NCBI RefSeq assembly: GCF_001612965.1
Contig: NZ_BDBL01000025.1
Span: 62,001 to 126,000, forward strand
Direction of reading: 5' to 3'
Origin: Nocardia kruczakiae NBRC 101016
Lineage (GTDB): Bacteria > Actinomycetota > Actinomycetes > Mycobacteriales > Mycobacteriaceae
Length of the DNA: 64,000 nt
Shown: positions 8,442 through 19,500 of the stretch, piece by piece
Layout of the letters: the number at the start of each line of letters is the position of its first letter
Numbering within the stretch: position 1 is the first letter of the stretch
Translations under genes and position numbers: made by a program
Notes under the pieces: model-generated
The model's database searches: none
Seen by the model: the letters and a program-made list of their open reading frames with translations, nothing else
What the model was told of the DNA's origin: nothing

Positions 8442-11400
8442 TCAGCCCAGCAGCGCCACCACCTCGTCGAGGGAGGCGCCGCCGAGGATGGCGGTGACGG
8501 GGAGATCCCGCCGCAACTCGGCCTCTACCCGCTTGCGCAGATCGAGCGCCTGCAGCGAATCCAGACCCAGCGCCACCAGCGGAACCGAGCCGTCGACGGC
8601 CTCGTCCGGCTCCAGCCCCATCACCCCGCGCAGCGCGTCGCGCACGGAGTCGGCGACGTCGCGCGGCACGGCCGGAACTTCCGCGGCGGGCACGGGTTCG
8701 GCGGCGGGCTCGGCGACCGGCGGCGCAGGTTCCGGCTCGTCCTCGGGTAGCTCGGCGAACTGCGGCGCGAAACCGAAGACCGAGAACAGGTCTCGAATCC
8801 GTCCCCACTGCGCGGCGGCGACCAGAACGTTGGCCGCGCGCGGCGCGAAACCGGCGGCGACCGCCACCGCCGGGTCCATCGGCAGCAGTCCGGTGCCGCT
8901 GATGCGGGCCAGCGCTTCGGCGTGGTCGGCGCCGACCGCCCGCCACAGACCCCACTGCACCGACGAGCATCGGATGCCCTCGGCCCGGTAGTGCGCGGCC
9001 TGTGCGTCCAGCATCCGGTTGACCGCCGAATAGACCATGTGCCCGCGCCCGCCGAGCGTGGCCGACAGCGAGGAGCACACCACGATGCGGCCGTCGCCGG
9101 TGCGCGGGAAGATGCGCGTGAGATTGTGCAGCACAACGAATTTGGCGTCGGCCGCCGCGCGGATGGTGACCGGGTCCGGATCGGCGGCCGCCGCCTCGTA
9201 GTCCACGGCGGCGTGCACGATCAGGGTCGCCGGACTCGCGGCGTATTCCGCGGCCAGGGCGCCGAACGCCTCCGCATCACCCGCGTCGCAGCGCCGCACG
9301 ACGACCTCGGTGTCGTACCGGGCTCCGATCTCGGCGATACGCGCCCCGGCGGCGGCCGTACCTCCGGATCTGCTGACCAGCGTGATCCGGTCCGCACCCG
9401 CGGCGGCGAACTGGGCACAGAAATCCAGCCCCAGTTTGCCGGTGCCGCCGACGATCACGACCTCGCGCAATTCCTCCGCACGCAACGGAGCGTCGCCCGC
9501 GGTGTCGTCGAGGATCAGCCGTTTGGCGTAGAAGCCGCCGTCGCGCACGGCCAGTTCGGGTTCCGCGGCGATGTGGATCGCACCGAGCAGCGCCTTGGCC
9601 GCCGCGGTGGCGTCGACCCCGGCGCCCAGATCGGCATGCCGGAAGGCGACGCCCACGTGTTCGGCCGCCAGACAGCGGAATCCGGCCTGCACCGCGGCAT
9701 GGAACGGATCCGGCAGATCGGATTCGACGACCTGTTCGCCGCCGCTGGTCACCAGCCAGATATCGCCGATACCGTCCAGGTCGTCCAACCAGACTCGGGC
9801 GCCGAGGAATTCGGCGACGTCGTGCACGGGTCCGTCCGCCGACGAGGGCGGGACCAGCACCACCACGGTGTCCGGCCTCGTGCCGGAAACCGGCTCGACG
9901 ACCGTGGCACCCTGGCGCGGTGCGGCCGCGCGGACGGCCGCCGCGAGATCTTCGTTCGCGCCGGCCGGATCGATCACCGCGAAGGTCCGTGGCGGCACCA
10001 TCGTTCGCCGCTGCAACCGGGTCCAGGTCTCCACCACCCGTTGCGGGGCGACCGTCGAATCGTCGGAATCGCTGTCGGCGAGCGGCTTGTGCGCGGCGCG
10101 TGCGTAATCGAACGGCGCCCACAGCGATTTGGCGCTCATCCGCGTATTGGGGAAGTCGAGCAGCGGCAGTGCGGGCACACCACCGTCGCCGGGTTCGCGC
10201 AGCGCCTCCCATCGATAATTCGCGTCGTGCACCGCGACGGTCGCCAGATTGCGGGTGAATTCCCGCAGGTCCTCGGCGGTGCGGCGGGAGGTGCCCAGCG
10301 CCTGGAATTCCCGCTGCCCGGGGATTTCGCTCAGGTTCTCCTGGATCGCGAGCATCAGCGTGGGATGTTCGGAGATCTCGACGAAGGTGCTCGCGCCGGC
10401 GGCGGCGGCCTTCTTGACGGCCAGGTCGAATCGCACGCGGTTGCGCAGATTCAGGTACCAGTAGTCCACGATCGACAGATCGGAATGCAGCCGGTCGCCG
10501 AAGGTGGCTCCGAAACACTCGATATCGGCGTCGAGGAATGCCGCATTGTCCATCTCCGAACTCACCGTGCCCGACAGAGGTTCGCGCGCGGTGGCCACGA
10601 AGGAGGTGTGCGCGGGATATTGCACCCGGATCTCTTTCGCGAATTTTCCTGCGGCATTGAGCGTTTCGACGATGTCGACCACAGCGGTGCGTTCACCGGA
10701 GATCGCGATGATATGCCGGGAATTGATCACCGACAGTTCCACGAAATCGGCCTGCCGGGCGATCAGGTCCTCGCATTCGTCCCGGTCGACGCCGAGCACC
10801 GCCATCGAGTAGCCGGTCAGCTCCATGCTGTCGACGATCTGCGCCCGGGTGGTGACGATCCGCACCGCGTCCCGCAGGGTCTGGGCCCCGCTCACACAGG
10901 CGGCGGCGATCTCCCCCTGGGAATGCCCCACCGTCACGCCCGGGGCGACCCCGGCGGCCTGCCACATCGCGGCCACACCGATCATCTGCATGAACAGTGC
11001 CGGCTGCACGGTCAGCGCCTTGTCGTCGGCCTGCTGGTCGGCCTCCAGCAGATAGGCGCGCGGCGACCAGCCGTAGAGATCGTGAAAGACCTTGTCGCAC
11101 TCGTCGACTGCGTCGCGGTAGGCCGCTGAGTGCTCGTAGAGCATCGCGCCCATGCCCGGGCGCTGGCTGCCCTGACCGGGAAAGACGTAGGCCACGCGCT
11201 GCGCGGTCGCGGCGCGCTCCGATCGAACCACCGCCGGATGCGGACGGCCGTCGGCCACGGCGCGCAGCGCGGCGATCACATCGGTCTGCGCATCGGCCAT
11301 GACCAGGGCACGGTGGCGGCGCGGCGACCGGGTGCGAAACAGCATGTCGGCCACGCGATCCGGCGACACCTCGGGATGCCCGGCGAGGTAGTCCGCGATC

Positions 11401-11486
11401 GCGGCCGCCTCCGATCCCACCAGATCCGGATTGTCGCTGGACAGCAGGATCGGAACGCTGCCGTCGGGCAGGCGATAGCTAGACAT
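8442..11486 (-). CDS. Type I polyketide synthase, AT-KR-ACP (MbtD/NbtC-like)
   Basis: 1014 aa. Residues ~95-400 are an acyltransferase: FPGQGSQ near 102-108, GHSQGE with nucleophile Ser189, and the later His in VQYPAHTSF. Residues ~660-850 are a ketoreductase: Rossmann motif GGTGKLG near 676, SSLSA and VYSAVNRMLD supplying catalytic Ser, Tyr and Asn. Residues ~930-1005 are an acyl carrier protein, LGLDSLQALDL. There is no KS; the preceding gene supplies it. The ATG at 11486 follows GAGGAG and overlaps the KS stop by 8 bases. By analogy with mycobactin/nocobactin it makes the beta-hydroxy acyl unit that links the two hydroxylysine halves. Choice of extender (malonyl or methylmalonyl) cannot be settled by eye. 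Confidence 0.9.
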   Translation of the reverse strand: MSSYRLPDGSVPILLSSDNPDLVGSEAAAIADYLAGHPEVSPDRVADMLFRTRSPRRHRALVMADAQTDVIAALRAVADGRPHPAVVRSERAATAQRVAYVFPGQGSQRPGMGAMLYEHSAAYRDAVDECDKVFHDLYGWSPRAYLLEADQQADDKALTVQPALFMQMIGVAAMWQAAGVAPGVTVGHSQGEIAAACVSGAQTLRDAVRIVTTRAQIVDSMELTGYSMAVLGVDRDECEDLIARQADFVELSVINSRHIIAISGERTAVVDIVETLNAAGKFAKEIRVQYPAHTSFVATAREPLSGTVSSEMDNAAFLDADIECFGATFGDRLHSDLSIVDYWYLNLRNRVRFDLAVKKAAAAGASTFVEISEHPTLMLAIQENLSEIPGQREFQALGTSRRTAEDLREFTRNLATVAVHDANYRWEALREPGDGGVPALPLLDFPNTRMSAKSLWAPFDYARAAHKPLADSDSDDSTVAPQRVVETWTRLQRRTMVPPRTFAVIDPAGANEDLAAAVRAAAPRQGATVVEPVSGTRPDTVVVLVPPSSADGPVHDVAEFLGARVWLDDLDGIGDIWLVTSGGEQVVESDLPDPFHAAVQAGFRCLAAEHVGVAFRHADLGAGVDATAAAKALLGAIHIAAEPELAVRDGGFYAKRLILDDTAGDAPLRAEELREVVIVGGTGKLGLDFCAQFAAAGADRITLVSRSGGTAAAGARIAEIGARYDTEVVVRRCDAGDAEAFGALAAEYAASPATLIVHAAVDYEAAAADPDPVTIRAAADAKFVVLHNLTRIFPRTGDGRIVVCSSLSATLGGRGHMVYSAVNRMLDAQAAHYRAEGIRCSSVQWGLWRAVGADHAEALARISGTGLLPMDPAVAVAAGFAPRAANVLVAAAQWGRIRDLFSVFGFAPQFAELPEDEPEPAPPVAEPAAEPVPAAEVPAVPRDVADSVRDALRGVMGLEPDEAVDGSVPLVALGLDSLQALDLRKRVEAELRRDLPVTAILGGASLDEVVALLG

Positions 11487-12777
11487 GACTCTCCTCTTCG
11501 GCCGGAACGGCCAGCAGCGCATGGGCATTCGTGCCCGAGACGCCGAACGACGACACCGCCGCGTAGCGCACGCCGTCGTGCGGCTGCCAGTCCTCGAGTT
11601 TCGCGGCCAGCCGCAGGCCGGTGGCGTCCCAATCCACCTTGCCGGTCGGGTTGTCGGCGAAGCGGGTCGGCGCGATCTGTCCGTGCAGACCGCTGAGCAG
11701 CACCTTGATCAGGCCGAGCATGCCCGCCGCCGCCTGGGCGTGGCCCAGATTCGATTTCACCGAGCCCAGGCGCGCGGAGCCCGAACCGTAGACGCGGTCC
11801 AGCGCCTCGAGTTCCAGCGGATCCCCGACCGCGGTCGCGGTGCCGTGTCCCTCGATCATGCCGACGACCTCGGGCGAAATACCCGCTGCGGCAACGGTCG
11901 CGCGGATCAGCCGCTCCTGCGCCCGGCTGCTCGGCACGGCGATCGGTGCCCCCGCGCCGTTGTGATTGACCCGGGTGGCGAGCACCCGGGCATAGACCCG
12001 GCGACCGGCCGCACGGGCCCGCGATTCGCGTTCCATTACGACAACGCCCGCGCCCTCACCCCACAGCGTGCCGTCGGCGGCATCGGAATACGGTTTGCAC
12101 TGCCCGTCCGCGGCCAGCGCGTTGTTCTTGGAGAATTCGAAGAACGCGGCGGGCGAACCCATCACGCACACCGCCCCGGCCAGCGCCCAGTCACATTCCC
12201 CGGCGCGGATCGCCGCCGCCGCCATGTGCACCGCCGACAGTGACGAGGCACAGGCGGTGTCGACCACGATGGACGGGCCGCCGAGACCGAGACAGTTGGA
12301 GATCCGCCCCGCCACCGCCCCGAGCGCGGCACCGGCCGCGCGGTAGCCGGAGTAGTCGTTGACCTCGGCGCCGTGCGGACCGTATTCGGTCGGTGAGGCG
12401 CCCATATAGCAGCCCACCTCGTCACCGTCGATGGCCGCGGGATCGATGCCGGCGTTCTCCAGCGCCCGCCAGGCCACCCGCAGCGCCACCCGCTGCTGCG
12501 GATCCATGGCGACGGCCTCGCGCGGGGTGATGCCGAAGAACATCGGATCGAATTCCGCTGCGCGAGCGAGGAATCCACCGGCGTCGCGGACGGCCGCCCA
12601 GCCTTCGTGGCGCGACAGGTTCAGCAGTTCGGCGAGCGGCCAGCCGCGGTCGCGCGGGAACGGCCCGGTCAGATCGCGCGCCTGCGACAGCGCCGCCCAG
12701 TACTGTCCGGGCGTCTCGATGCCACCGGGCGCCTCGACGGCGAAGCCGCTGACGACGATCGGATCCGCGTCGCTCAT
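11479..12777 (-). CDS. Stand-alone beta-ketoacyl synthase (MbtC/NbtB-like)
   Basis: 432 aa, a complete type I KS without partner domains. The catalytic triad is intact: Cys176 in DTACASSLSAVH, His311 in EGHGTATAVGDPLE and His346 in KSNLGHAQAAAG. It is predicted to condense the acyl starter with the extender carried by the downstream AT-KR-ACP protein, a split-PKS arrangement also found for MbtC/MbtD. Its start overlaps the thioesterase stop (ATGA), giving translational coupling within the operon that begins at 23206. Confidence 0.92.
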   Translation of the reverse strand: MSDADPIVVSGFAVEAPGGIETPGQYWAALSQARDLTGPFPRDRGWPLAELLNLSRHEGWAAVRDAGGFLARAAEFDPMFFGITPREAVAMDPQQRVALRVAWRALENAGIDPAAIDGDEVGCYMGASPTEYGPHGAEVNDYSGYRAAGAALGAVAGRISNCLGLGGPSIVVDTACASSLSAVHMAAAAIRAGECDWALAGAVCVMGSPAAFFEFSKNNALAADGQCKPYSDAADGTLWGEGAGVVVMERESRARAAGRRVYARVLATRVNHNGAGAPIAVPSSRAQERLIRATVAAAGISPEVVGMIEGHGTATAVGDPLELEALDRVYGSGSARLGSVKSNLGHAQAAAGMLGLIKVLLSGLHGQIAPTRFADNPTGKVDWDATGLRLAAKLEDWQPHDGVRYAAVSSFGVSGTNAHALLAVPAEEESHV

Positions 12778-13526
12778 GATGTGGTCTCCATTTCCGCGAC
12801 CAGCAGCTCCGCGATGCCCTCGACGTGGTCGTGCAGATAGAAGTGGCCACCGTCGAACATCGACACCCGCAGGTGCGATTCGGTGTGCTGCTGCCAGCCG
12901 TAGAGGTCGCCCATGGTGACGTAGTCGTCGTCGCTGCCGCCCATCGCCTGGACGGGGGCCTGCACGCGCACGTCCGCCGGGCAGGAATAACGGTCGAAGG
13001 CGGCGTAGTCGGCCTTCAGCGCCGGGAGCGCCATCCGCATCAGCTCACGATTGCCGAGCAGATCCGAGCCGGTGCCCTCCAGCCCGGCCATATGGTCGAG
13101 CAACTGCTCGTCCTCGGTGGGATGGTTCGGCATCTCGGCGACCCGGCCCGGGGGCACCGCACCCGAGACCGCGAGCAATCGCACCGGAACTCCTTCGGAT
13201 TCGGCGATGCGCACGAATTCGAAGGCCACGATCGATCCCATGCTGTGGCCCAGCACCGTGATCGGCTCGTCGCGATTCCACGGGGAGAGCGCGAATTCGT
13301 CGAAGGCGCCCTCGGCGATCTCGGGCAGCGTCTGCAGTGCGGCCTCGCGAGCCCGGTCCTGGCGGCCGGGGTACTGCAGCACACCGACATCGAAATGTTC
13401 GCGCAACTGCTTCGAGAAGGGCCGGTAGGTCGATGCGCCGCCGCCCGCGTGCGGGCAGATAATCAACGGCGCGCTCGCACCGCGCGGTGTGTGGAACTGC
13501 CGGATCCAACCGGGTGCTGCTGCCAT
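12774..13526 (-). CDS. Type II thioesterase of the siderophore operon (NbtA-like)
   Basis: 250 aa, alpha/beta hydrolase of the GrsT/RedJ type. It has FHTPRG near the N-terminus, PHAGGGASTY oxyanion region, nucleophile elbow GHSMGS with Ser95, Asp in GSDDDYV, and His in GGHFYLHDH. These enzymes remove misprimed or stalled acyl groups from carrier proteins. The mycobactin MbtB protein carries its own TE domain; here the first NRPS lacks one and this free enzyme may compensate. I start at the ATG at 13526, 10 bases after AGGAG. ATG 13544 or GTG 13559 are alternatives, the latter overlapping the NRPS stop. Confidence 0.88.
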   Translation of the reverse strand: MAAAPGWIRQFHTPRGASAPLIICPHAGGGASTYRPFSKQLREHFDVGVLQYPGRQDRAREAALQTLPEIAEGAFDEFALSPWNRDEPITVLGHSMGSIVAFEFVRIAESEGVPVRLLAVSGAVPPGRVAEMPNHPTEDEQLLDHMAGLEGTGSDLLGNRELMRMALPALKADYAAFDRYSCPADVRVQAPVQAMGGSDDDYVTMGDLYGWQQHTESHLRVSMFDGGHFYLHDHVEGIAELLVAEMETTS

Positions 13527-13549
13527 GCTCGTCTGACTCCTCATGTCTG

Positions 13550-16500
13550 TCACTGCCACATCCGCCGCATCACCAGCAGGCCCTGATCCTCGTCGTCGAT
13601 CACGGTGGTGTCGGCGACGGCTCGGTCGGGCTGTTCGGCGATGGCGCGCAACGTATTCCGGAAGGCGGTCTCGACGATGCGGGCATCGTCGGCTTCGAAG
13701 CTGTCCTCGGCGTAGAACACCACGGCCTGCACGGCGTCGCCGGGCAGCAGGGAATTCGCCGGGAAGATCATCAGCAGCAGGGCGTTGTCGGTGGCGCCGC
13801 CGCCCTCGAACGACACCAGCTCCAAACCGCCCTCGCGCAACGAGGTTTCCAGCTCGTCGCGCCCCGGCGGATAGGACTGGAAGACGAACATGCTGTCGAA
13901 CAGCTTGCGCGCCGCCGGGCCGGATCGTCCCGCCGCCCGCATGGCCGAGGTGAGCCGATACTGGTGGTACTCCATCAGTTCCACTCGGTGCCGTTGCATC
14001 TCGGCGAGATGGTCGCGCCAGGTCCGGTCGCCGGCCAGGTCGATCGCGACCGGGATGGTGTTGGCGAAACAGCCGACGGCATGGTCGACGCCGTCGAGAT
14101 CGGCGGGCCGGCCCGACACCACCTCACCGAACACCGTGGCCTGCTCGCCGGTGACGTACCGCAGCGCGTTGGCCCAGGCGAGCTGGCAGACCAGGCTGAA
14201 GGTAGTGCCCTGCTCCGCGGCCAGTTCGGTGGCGCGCGCGACCGTGTCGTCGTCGAGGACGAACGTGCGTCCCTCCGGCACGCCGCCACTGCCGGACGTG
14301 CGGGCCGGGGCGACGAGGCACGGTCGCACATCGTCGAGATAGCTCTGCCAGGCCGCCTCGGTGGCCTGCTCCCGTTCCCGGGTGAGGCGCAGGAAATGCG
14401 CGAAGGTTTCCGGATCGCCGAGCGGCTGCCCGCCGCGACCGGCGTATTCGGCGAAGATCTCGCGCGGCAGCAACTGACCCGACCAGCCGTCGGTGAGCAG
14501 ATGGTGCGAGGTCAGTACGACCATGTGGTGGTCGTCGGGGAGATGCACCACCGTCACCCGCAGGAGCGGTCCGTGCGTGAGGTCGAAATGTTCGGCCTGG
14601 TCGGCGCGGAAGAACTCCTGCAACCGCTGCTGCGCGTCGGGCAGGTCCGCGAAGTCGATCTCGCGCACCGGGATCGGCATGTGGTCGGCGACCACCGCGT
14701 ACGGCTGTCCGGCATGGGACACCGAAATCGACACGCGCAGATTGGGATAGCGGTTCAGCACGGTGTCGAAGGATGCGGCCAGCAGCGGCAGGTCGAGTGC
14801 GCCGCGCACCCCGATCAGCGTCTGCACGTTGTAGACGTCGTTGCCCGCGGAGCCGAGCGCGGTGAAGTACAGCCCGGCCTGCAGCGGAGCCAGCGGATAG
14901 ATGTCCACGCAGCCCCGATACAGCGCCTGCCAGCGATCCAGGTCCAGCTGGGACACCTCGTCGGCGACCACGTCGCTGGGCGTGAGGCGGCGAATCGGGT
15001 TGTCGCGCACCGTCTTCACGAGCTCACCCAGTCCCTCGGTCCACAGCTGGGCCAGTTCGCCGGCTTCGTCGTCGGACAGCGGTCCCGCCGGGAAGCGGAA
15101 GGAGGCATGCAACCGCACGCTGTCGCCGTCGGCCAGTGCCACGGTGTTGATGTCCAGCAGGGCGGGGGCCGGCATGGCCGGATCCGCGTGGCCGCCCAGG
15201 TAGCCGAATTCCGGTGCGGCATCCCAGGTTCGGACCGATTCACCGTCGGCGGCGGCGAAGCGGCCCATGTAGTTGAAACTCACCTGCGGCGAGGGCGAAC
15301 CCGCCAGCTCGGTGCGGGTTTCCGGGTTGAGCCGGCTCAGCAGTCCCCAGCCGATTCCCGATTCGGGCACCGCGAGCAGTTGCTCCTTGACCGCTTTCAC
15401 CGCGGATTCGACTCGCTCGCCCGCGTCCGGGATACGTAGCGACACCGGATAGGTGGTGGTGAACCAGCCGACCGTGTTGGCCAGATCGACTCCGCTGAAC
15501 AGGGTTTCGACTCGGCCGTGCCGTTCCATCGTCACCGCCACGGCCTGCGCGTCCCGGTCGCGACGACGGCGGAAGCGGTGGATCGCCACGGCCAGCGAGG
15601 CGACCTGGATGTCGAGAAAGTCGCAGCCGAAAGCCGTGGTGGCCGTGCTCATCAGGAACGCGGTGTCGTCCGCGTCGAGGGTGGCGGTGACCTCGCGAAC
15701 GGTCGCGACGGTGTCGACGGCGGGGTCCAGGGCGCGGCTGCCGAGCAGCGGATCCACCGCCTCCGCGGCCGCGCGCCAGTACGGCAGCGTCGCGAGGACG
15801 GCGTCGCTGTTCGCCACGTGCACCAGGCTGGTGTTCCAGGTCTTGACCGAGGTCCCCGGCTGCGGTTCGACCGTCGCGGCCGCGACGCCCCACAGGCCGC
15901 GCAGATCGTCGTGCAGAACCCGCCAGGACACACCGTCGACCACCAGGTGGTGGACGACCAGCAGCAGCCGCCCTTGCGTTCCGTCGGCGGAGTGCACCCA
16001 GGCGGCGGCGAACATGCGGCCCGCGGCGGGATCCAGCTGCGAGCTCAACTCGGCCAGCTGCTCGTTCAGGCACGCACCCGCGGTGCGATCCCAGTTCTCG
16101 TCGCCGATCACGATCTCCGCGACGATGGGCGCGGCGGCCGGCTCGTCCGGTTCCGGGACGTAATAGGCCGTGGCGCCCTGTGGATCGGTTCCGAGCCGGG
16201 CACGCAGCATCGGATGGCGTGCGGCCAGCGCCGAGACCACCTCGGCGATCTGCTCACGCGTGCTGTGCGCGGGCGCCACGACCGCGGTGGCCTGGGTGTA
16301 GGCGTGGTAGTCGCCGGATCGTTCGGTGAGCAGGGCCGCGATGGGATTGAGCGGGATCCAGCCCGCCGGGCTCTCCGCCTCGACCAGGGCCGGGCCGCCG
16401 CTCTCGACGATCGGCTCGCACGCCGCGGCGATGCGGGCGATGGTGCGCGCGTCGAACAGGGCGCTGGTGGTGATCAGCAAGCCGTACTTCTTCAACGCCG

Positions 16501-19500
16501 ACGCCATCCGGATCGCGCTGATGGAATCGCCGCCCAGCGCAAGGAAATCGTCGTCGGCCGCCAGCGCGGTGGTATCGCCGAGGTGCAGCACCGCGCGCAC
16601 CACCTCCGCGACCGCGGCTTCGGCGCCCGCACGCAGTTCCCGGCCGTGGCCGGTGCTGCCACCGAGATCCGGCTGCGGCAGGGCCCGGCGGTCGAGTTTG
16701 CCGTTGGCGGTCAGCGGCAGTGCCGCCAGCTTCACCAGTGCCGTGGGGATCATGTATTCCGGCAAACGTTGTGCCAGTGCGGCTTTGATGCGCTCGGTGT
16801 TTGCGGCGTCGCCGCCGGTGGCGAATTCCGAATTCGCTTCGGGCACATAGTAGGCCACCAGCGCCAGGTCATGGCTCTGAGCATTCTGCGGCACGGTGAT
16901 CGCCACGGCGGAGGCGATGCCGGGTACGCGGCGCAGCACGGTGCCGATCTCACCGAGTTCGATGCGATGCCCGCGAACCTTCACCTGATCGTCGACCCGG
17001 CCCAGATATTCCATGCGGCCCTGCGAATTCCAGCGCACGATATCGCCGGTGCGATACATCCGGGCACCGGGCTCACCGGCGAACGGGCACGCCACGAAGG
17101 CTCCGGCGGTCAGATCGGGGCGGCGGTGGTAGCCCTGCGCGAGCTGCACGCCGCCGAGGTAGAGCTCACCGATCACACCGGGCGGGACCTGCCGCAACCG
17201 CTCGTCGAGCACGTAGACCGACGAATTCCATTCGGGCAGGCCGATGAGCGCCGGTTCGAGCGCAGCGCCGGCCACGGCTTCGGTGTTCGTGCGGCCGGCG
17301 AAGTCCTCGTGCATCAGGTCCATCGAGCCCTCGGTGGGGCCGTAGAGGCCGAGCACCGTGCCGCCGAAGAAGCGGCTCGATTCCTCGACCAGCGCCGGCG
17401 GCACCGCCTCACCACCCAGGTACACGTACCGCATGGATTGCAGCCGCGCCGGATCCGGTCCCGCGTCGATGAAGGCGCGAACCACGCTGGGTACCAACGA
17501 GATCTGCGTGATGCGATGCCGGTGGATGATTTCGGCGAGCGCCTCCACATCGGCCTGCCACCACTGCGGCGGGGGCAGCACCGTCGCCGATCCGGTGCAC
17601 AGCGCGTTCACCAGTTCGAAGACCGAGACGTCGAAGCCGATCGGCGCCTTCTGCAGGATGCGCTCCTCGCCGAAGCCGAGATAGTCGCGCATCCACTGCA
17701 CGTGGTTGGCGATGCCGCGGTGGTGGATCACGACACCCTTGGGGCGGCCGGTGGTGCCGGAGGTGTAGAGCAGATAGGCGGGGTCGAGCGGATGCAGGGG
17801 CCGCGGCAGTGCGGCCGGCGCCAGCTCCGAGCCGTCGAGTGCGGACAGGCGTTCGACCACCTGCGGGGCGGTGAGATCGATTGTGGCCACATCGGTTTCG
17901 ACGCGCAGCGCCTTGTCGGCCGATGTCAGCAGCAGCGCCGGTTCGGCATCGCCGAGCATGTACTCGATGCGGTCGATCGGGTAGCTGGGGTCGATCGGGA
18001 AATACACCGCGCCGACGCGCAGCACGGCCGCGAACGCGATCGGCAGCCGTTCACTGCGTTCGGCGTAGACACCGACGCGATCGCCCGGCCGAACCCCGTC
18101 TTCCAGCAGTAGTCGCGCGAGCCGGTTCACCCGGATATCGAATTCGCGGTAGGTCAGTTCGATATCGCCGAACACCACGGCCGTGCGGTCCGGGTAGGTA
18201 CGCGCGGAGGCGCGGATCATCGCATCGGCGGTATCCGCCTCGATCGGTACCGCGGCGCCGTGCGACCACTGCGCCAGCGCCGCGCGGTCGGTTGCCGACA
18301 GCGTGGCCAGCTCCGAGACCCGCCGGTCGGCGGTCGCGGTGGCGAGCACCAGATCGATGTACTCGTGCAGGCGATCGATCGTGACGGCGTCGAAAAGGTC
18401 GGTGCGATAGGTGATCTGGACGTCGGTCCGATCACCGTGCATGAAGGTCTCCACCACCAGTGGCAGCAGGGCGGCGCCGTTGTCCATCAGCTCCCAGCTG
18501 GTGGACACGCCCGGCAGCTGAGGGCCGTCGATCTTCTGGTGCAGGAACAGCACCATCGTGTCGAACAGATTCGAGCCGACGTTGCCGGTCGCGGCGTTCA
18601 CCGCGCGGACGATGCCTTCCTGCGGGAAATGTTTGTGCCCGAACGCGTCGGTGATCACGCCGCGGACCTGGTGGACCAGTTCGGCGAAGCGCTGATCGTC
18701 ACGGCCGGCGATATGCAGCGGGAGCATATTGCTGAGATTGCCGATCAGCAGCTCCATCCCGGACTCTTCGCGGTTGGCCACGGTGGTGCCGATGACCATG
18801 TCGCCGCGACCGGTCATCTCGCGCAGCGCGACGTAGTATGCGGCGAGGAAGACCGAGAACGGGGTGGTGCGCAGCTCGGCGGTGAGGCGGCGCAGCGCGG
18901 TGTCGGCGGCCGCGCTCAGCGGGCGATCGCAGCGGGCGCCGCGTTCGGTGGCCGCCACCGGGCGGCGATCGTAGGGCAGTTGCAGCTCCGGGAGTTCACC
19001 GTCGAAGCGGCTCTGCCAGAAGCGAATATCCTCGGTATGGTCCTCGGCGGCGAACCGGTCGGCCTCCCATTCGGCGAAATCGGCGACCTGCAACCGCAGC
19101 GGCTCCACCGTGACCGGACCGGTCAGTGCCTGCCGGTAGAAGTTCTCCACATCCCGGGAGAGGGCGGGCAGCGTCATCCCGTCCCACGCGATGTGCTGAA
19201 TCACCACCACCGCGACCAGTTCCGCGGCGGATATCCGGACGAAGGTCACCCGCAGCGAGGATTCCGCTGTCAGATCGAAGGTTTCGCGGGCCGCGGCCTC
19301 GGTCAGCTCGCGCAGCCGCTGCCGGGCCTGTTCCTCGGCGAGACCGGAGAGATCCTCCTCCTCCAGCCGGGGCGGCAGGTCGGCGTGGATCCGCTGATAG
19401 GGCTCACCGTCGTCATCGGTGTGATAGGTGGTGCGCAGCACCTCGTGCCGCTCGACGAGCGCGGCGAAGGCCGTGCGCAGCGCTCCGGCATCGATCGGCT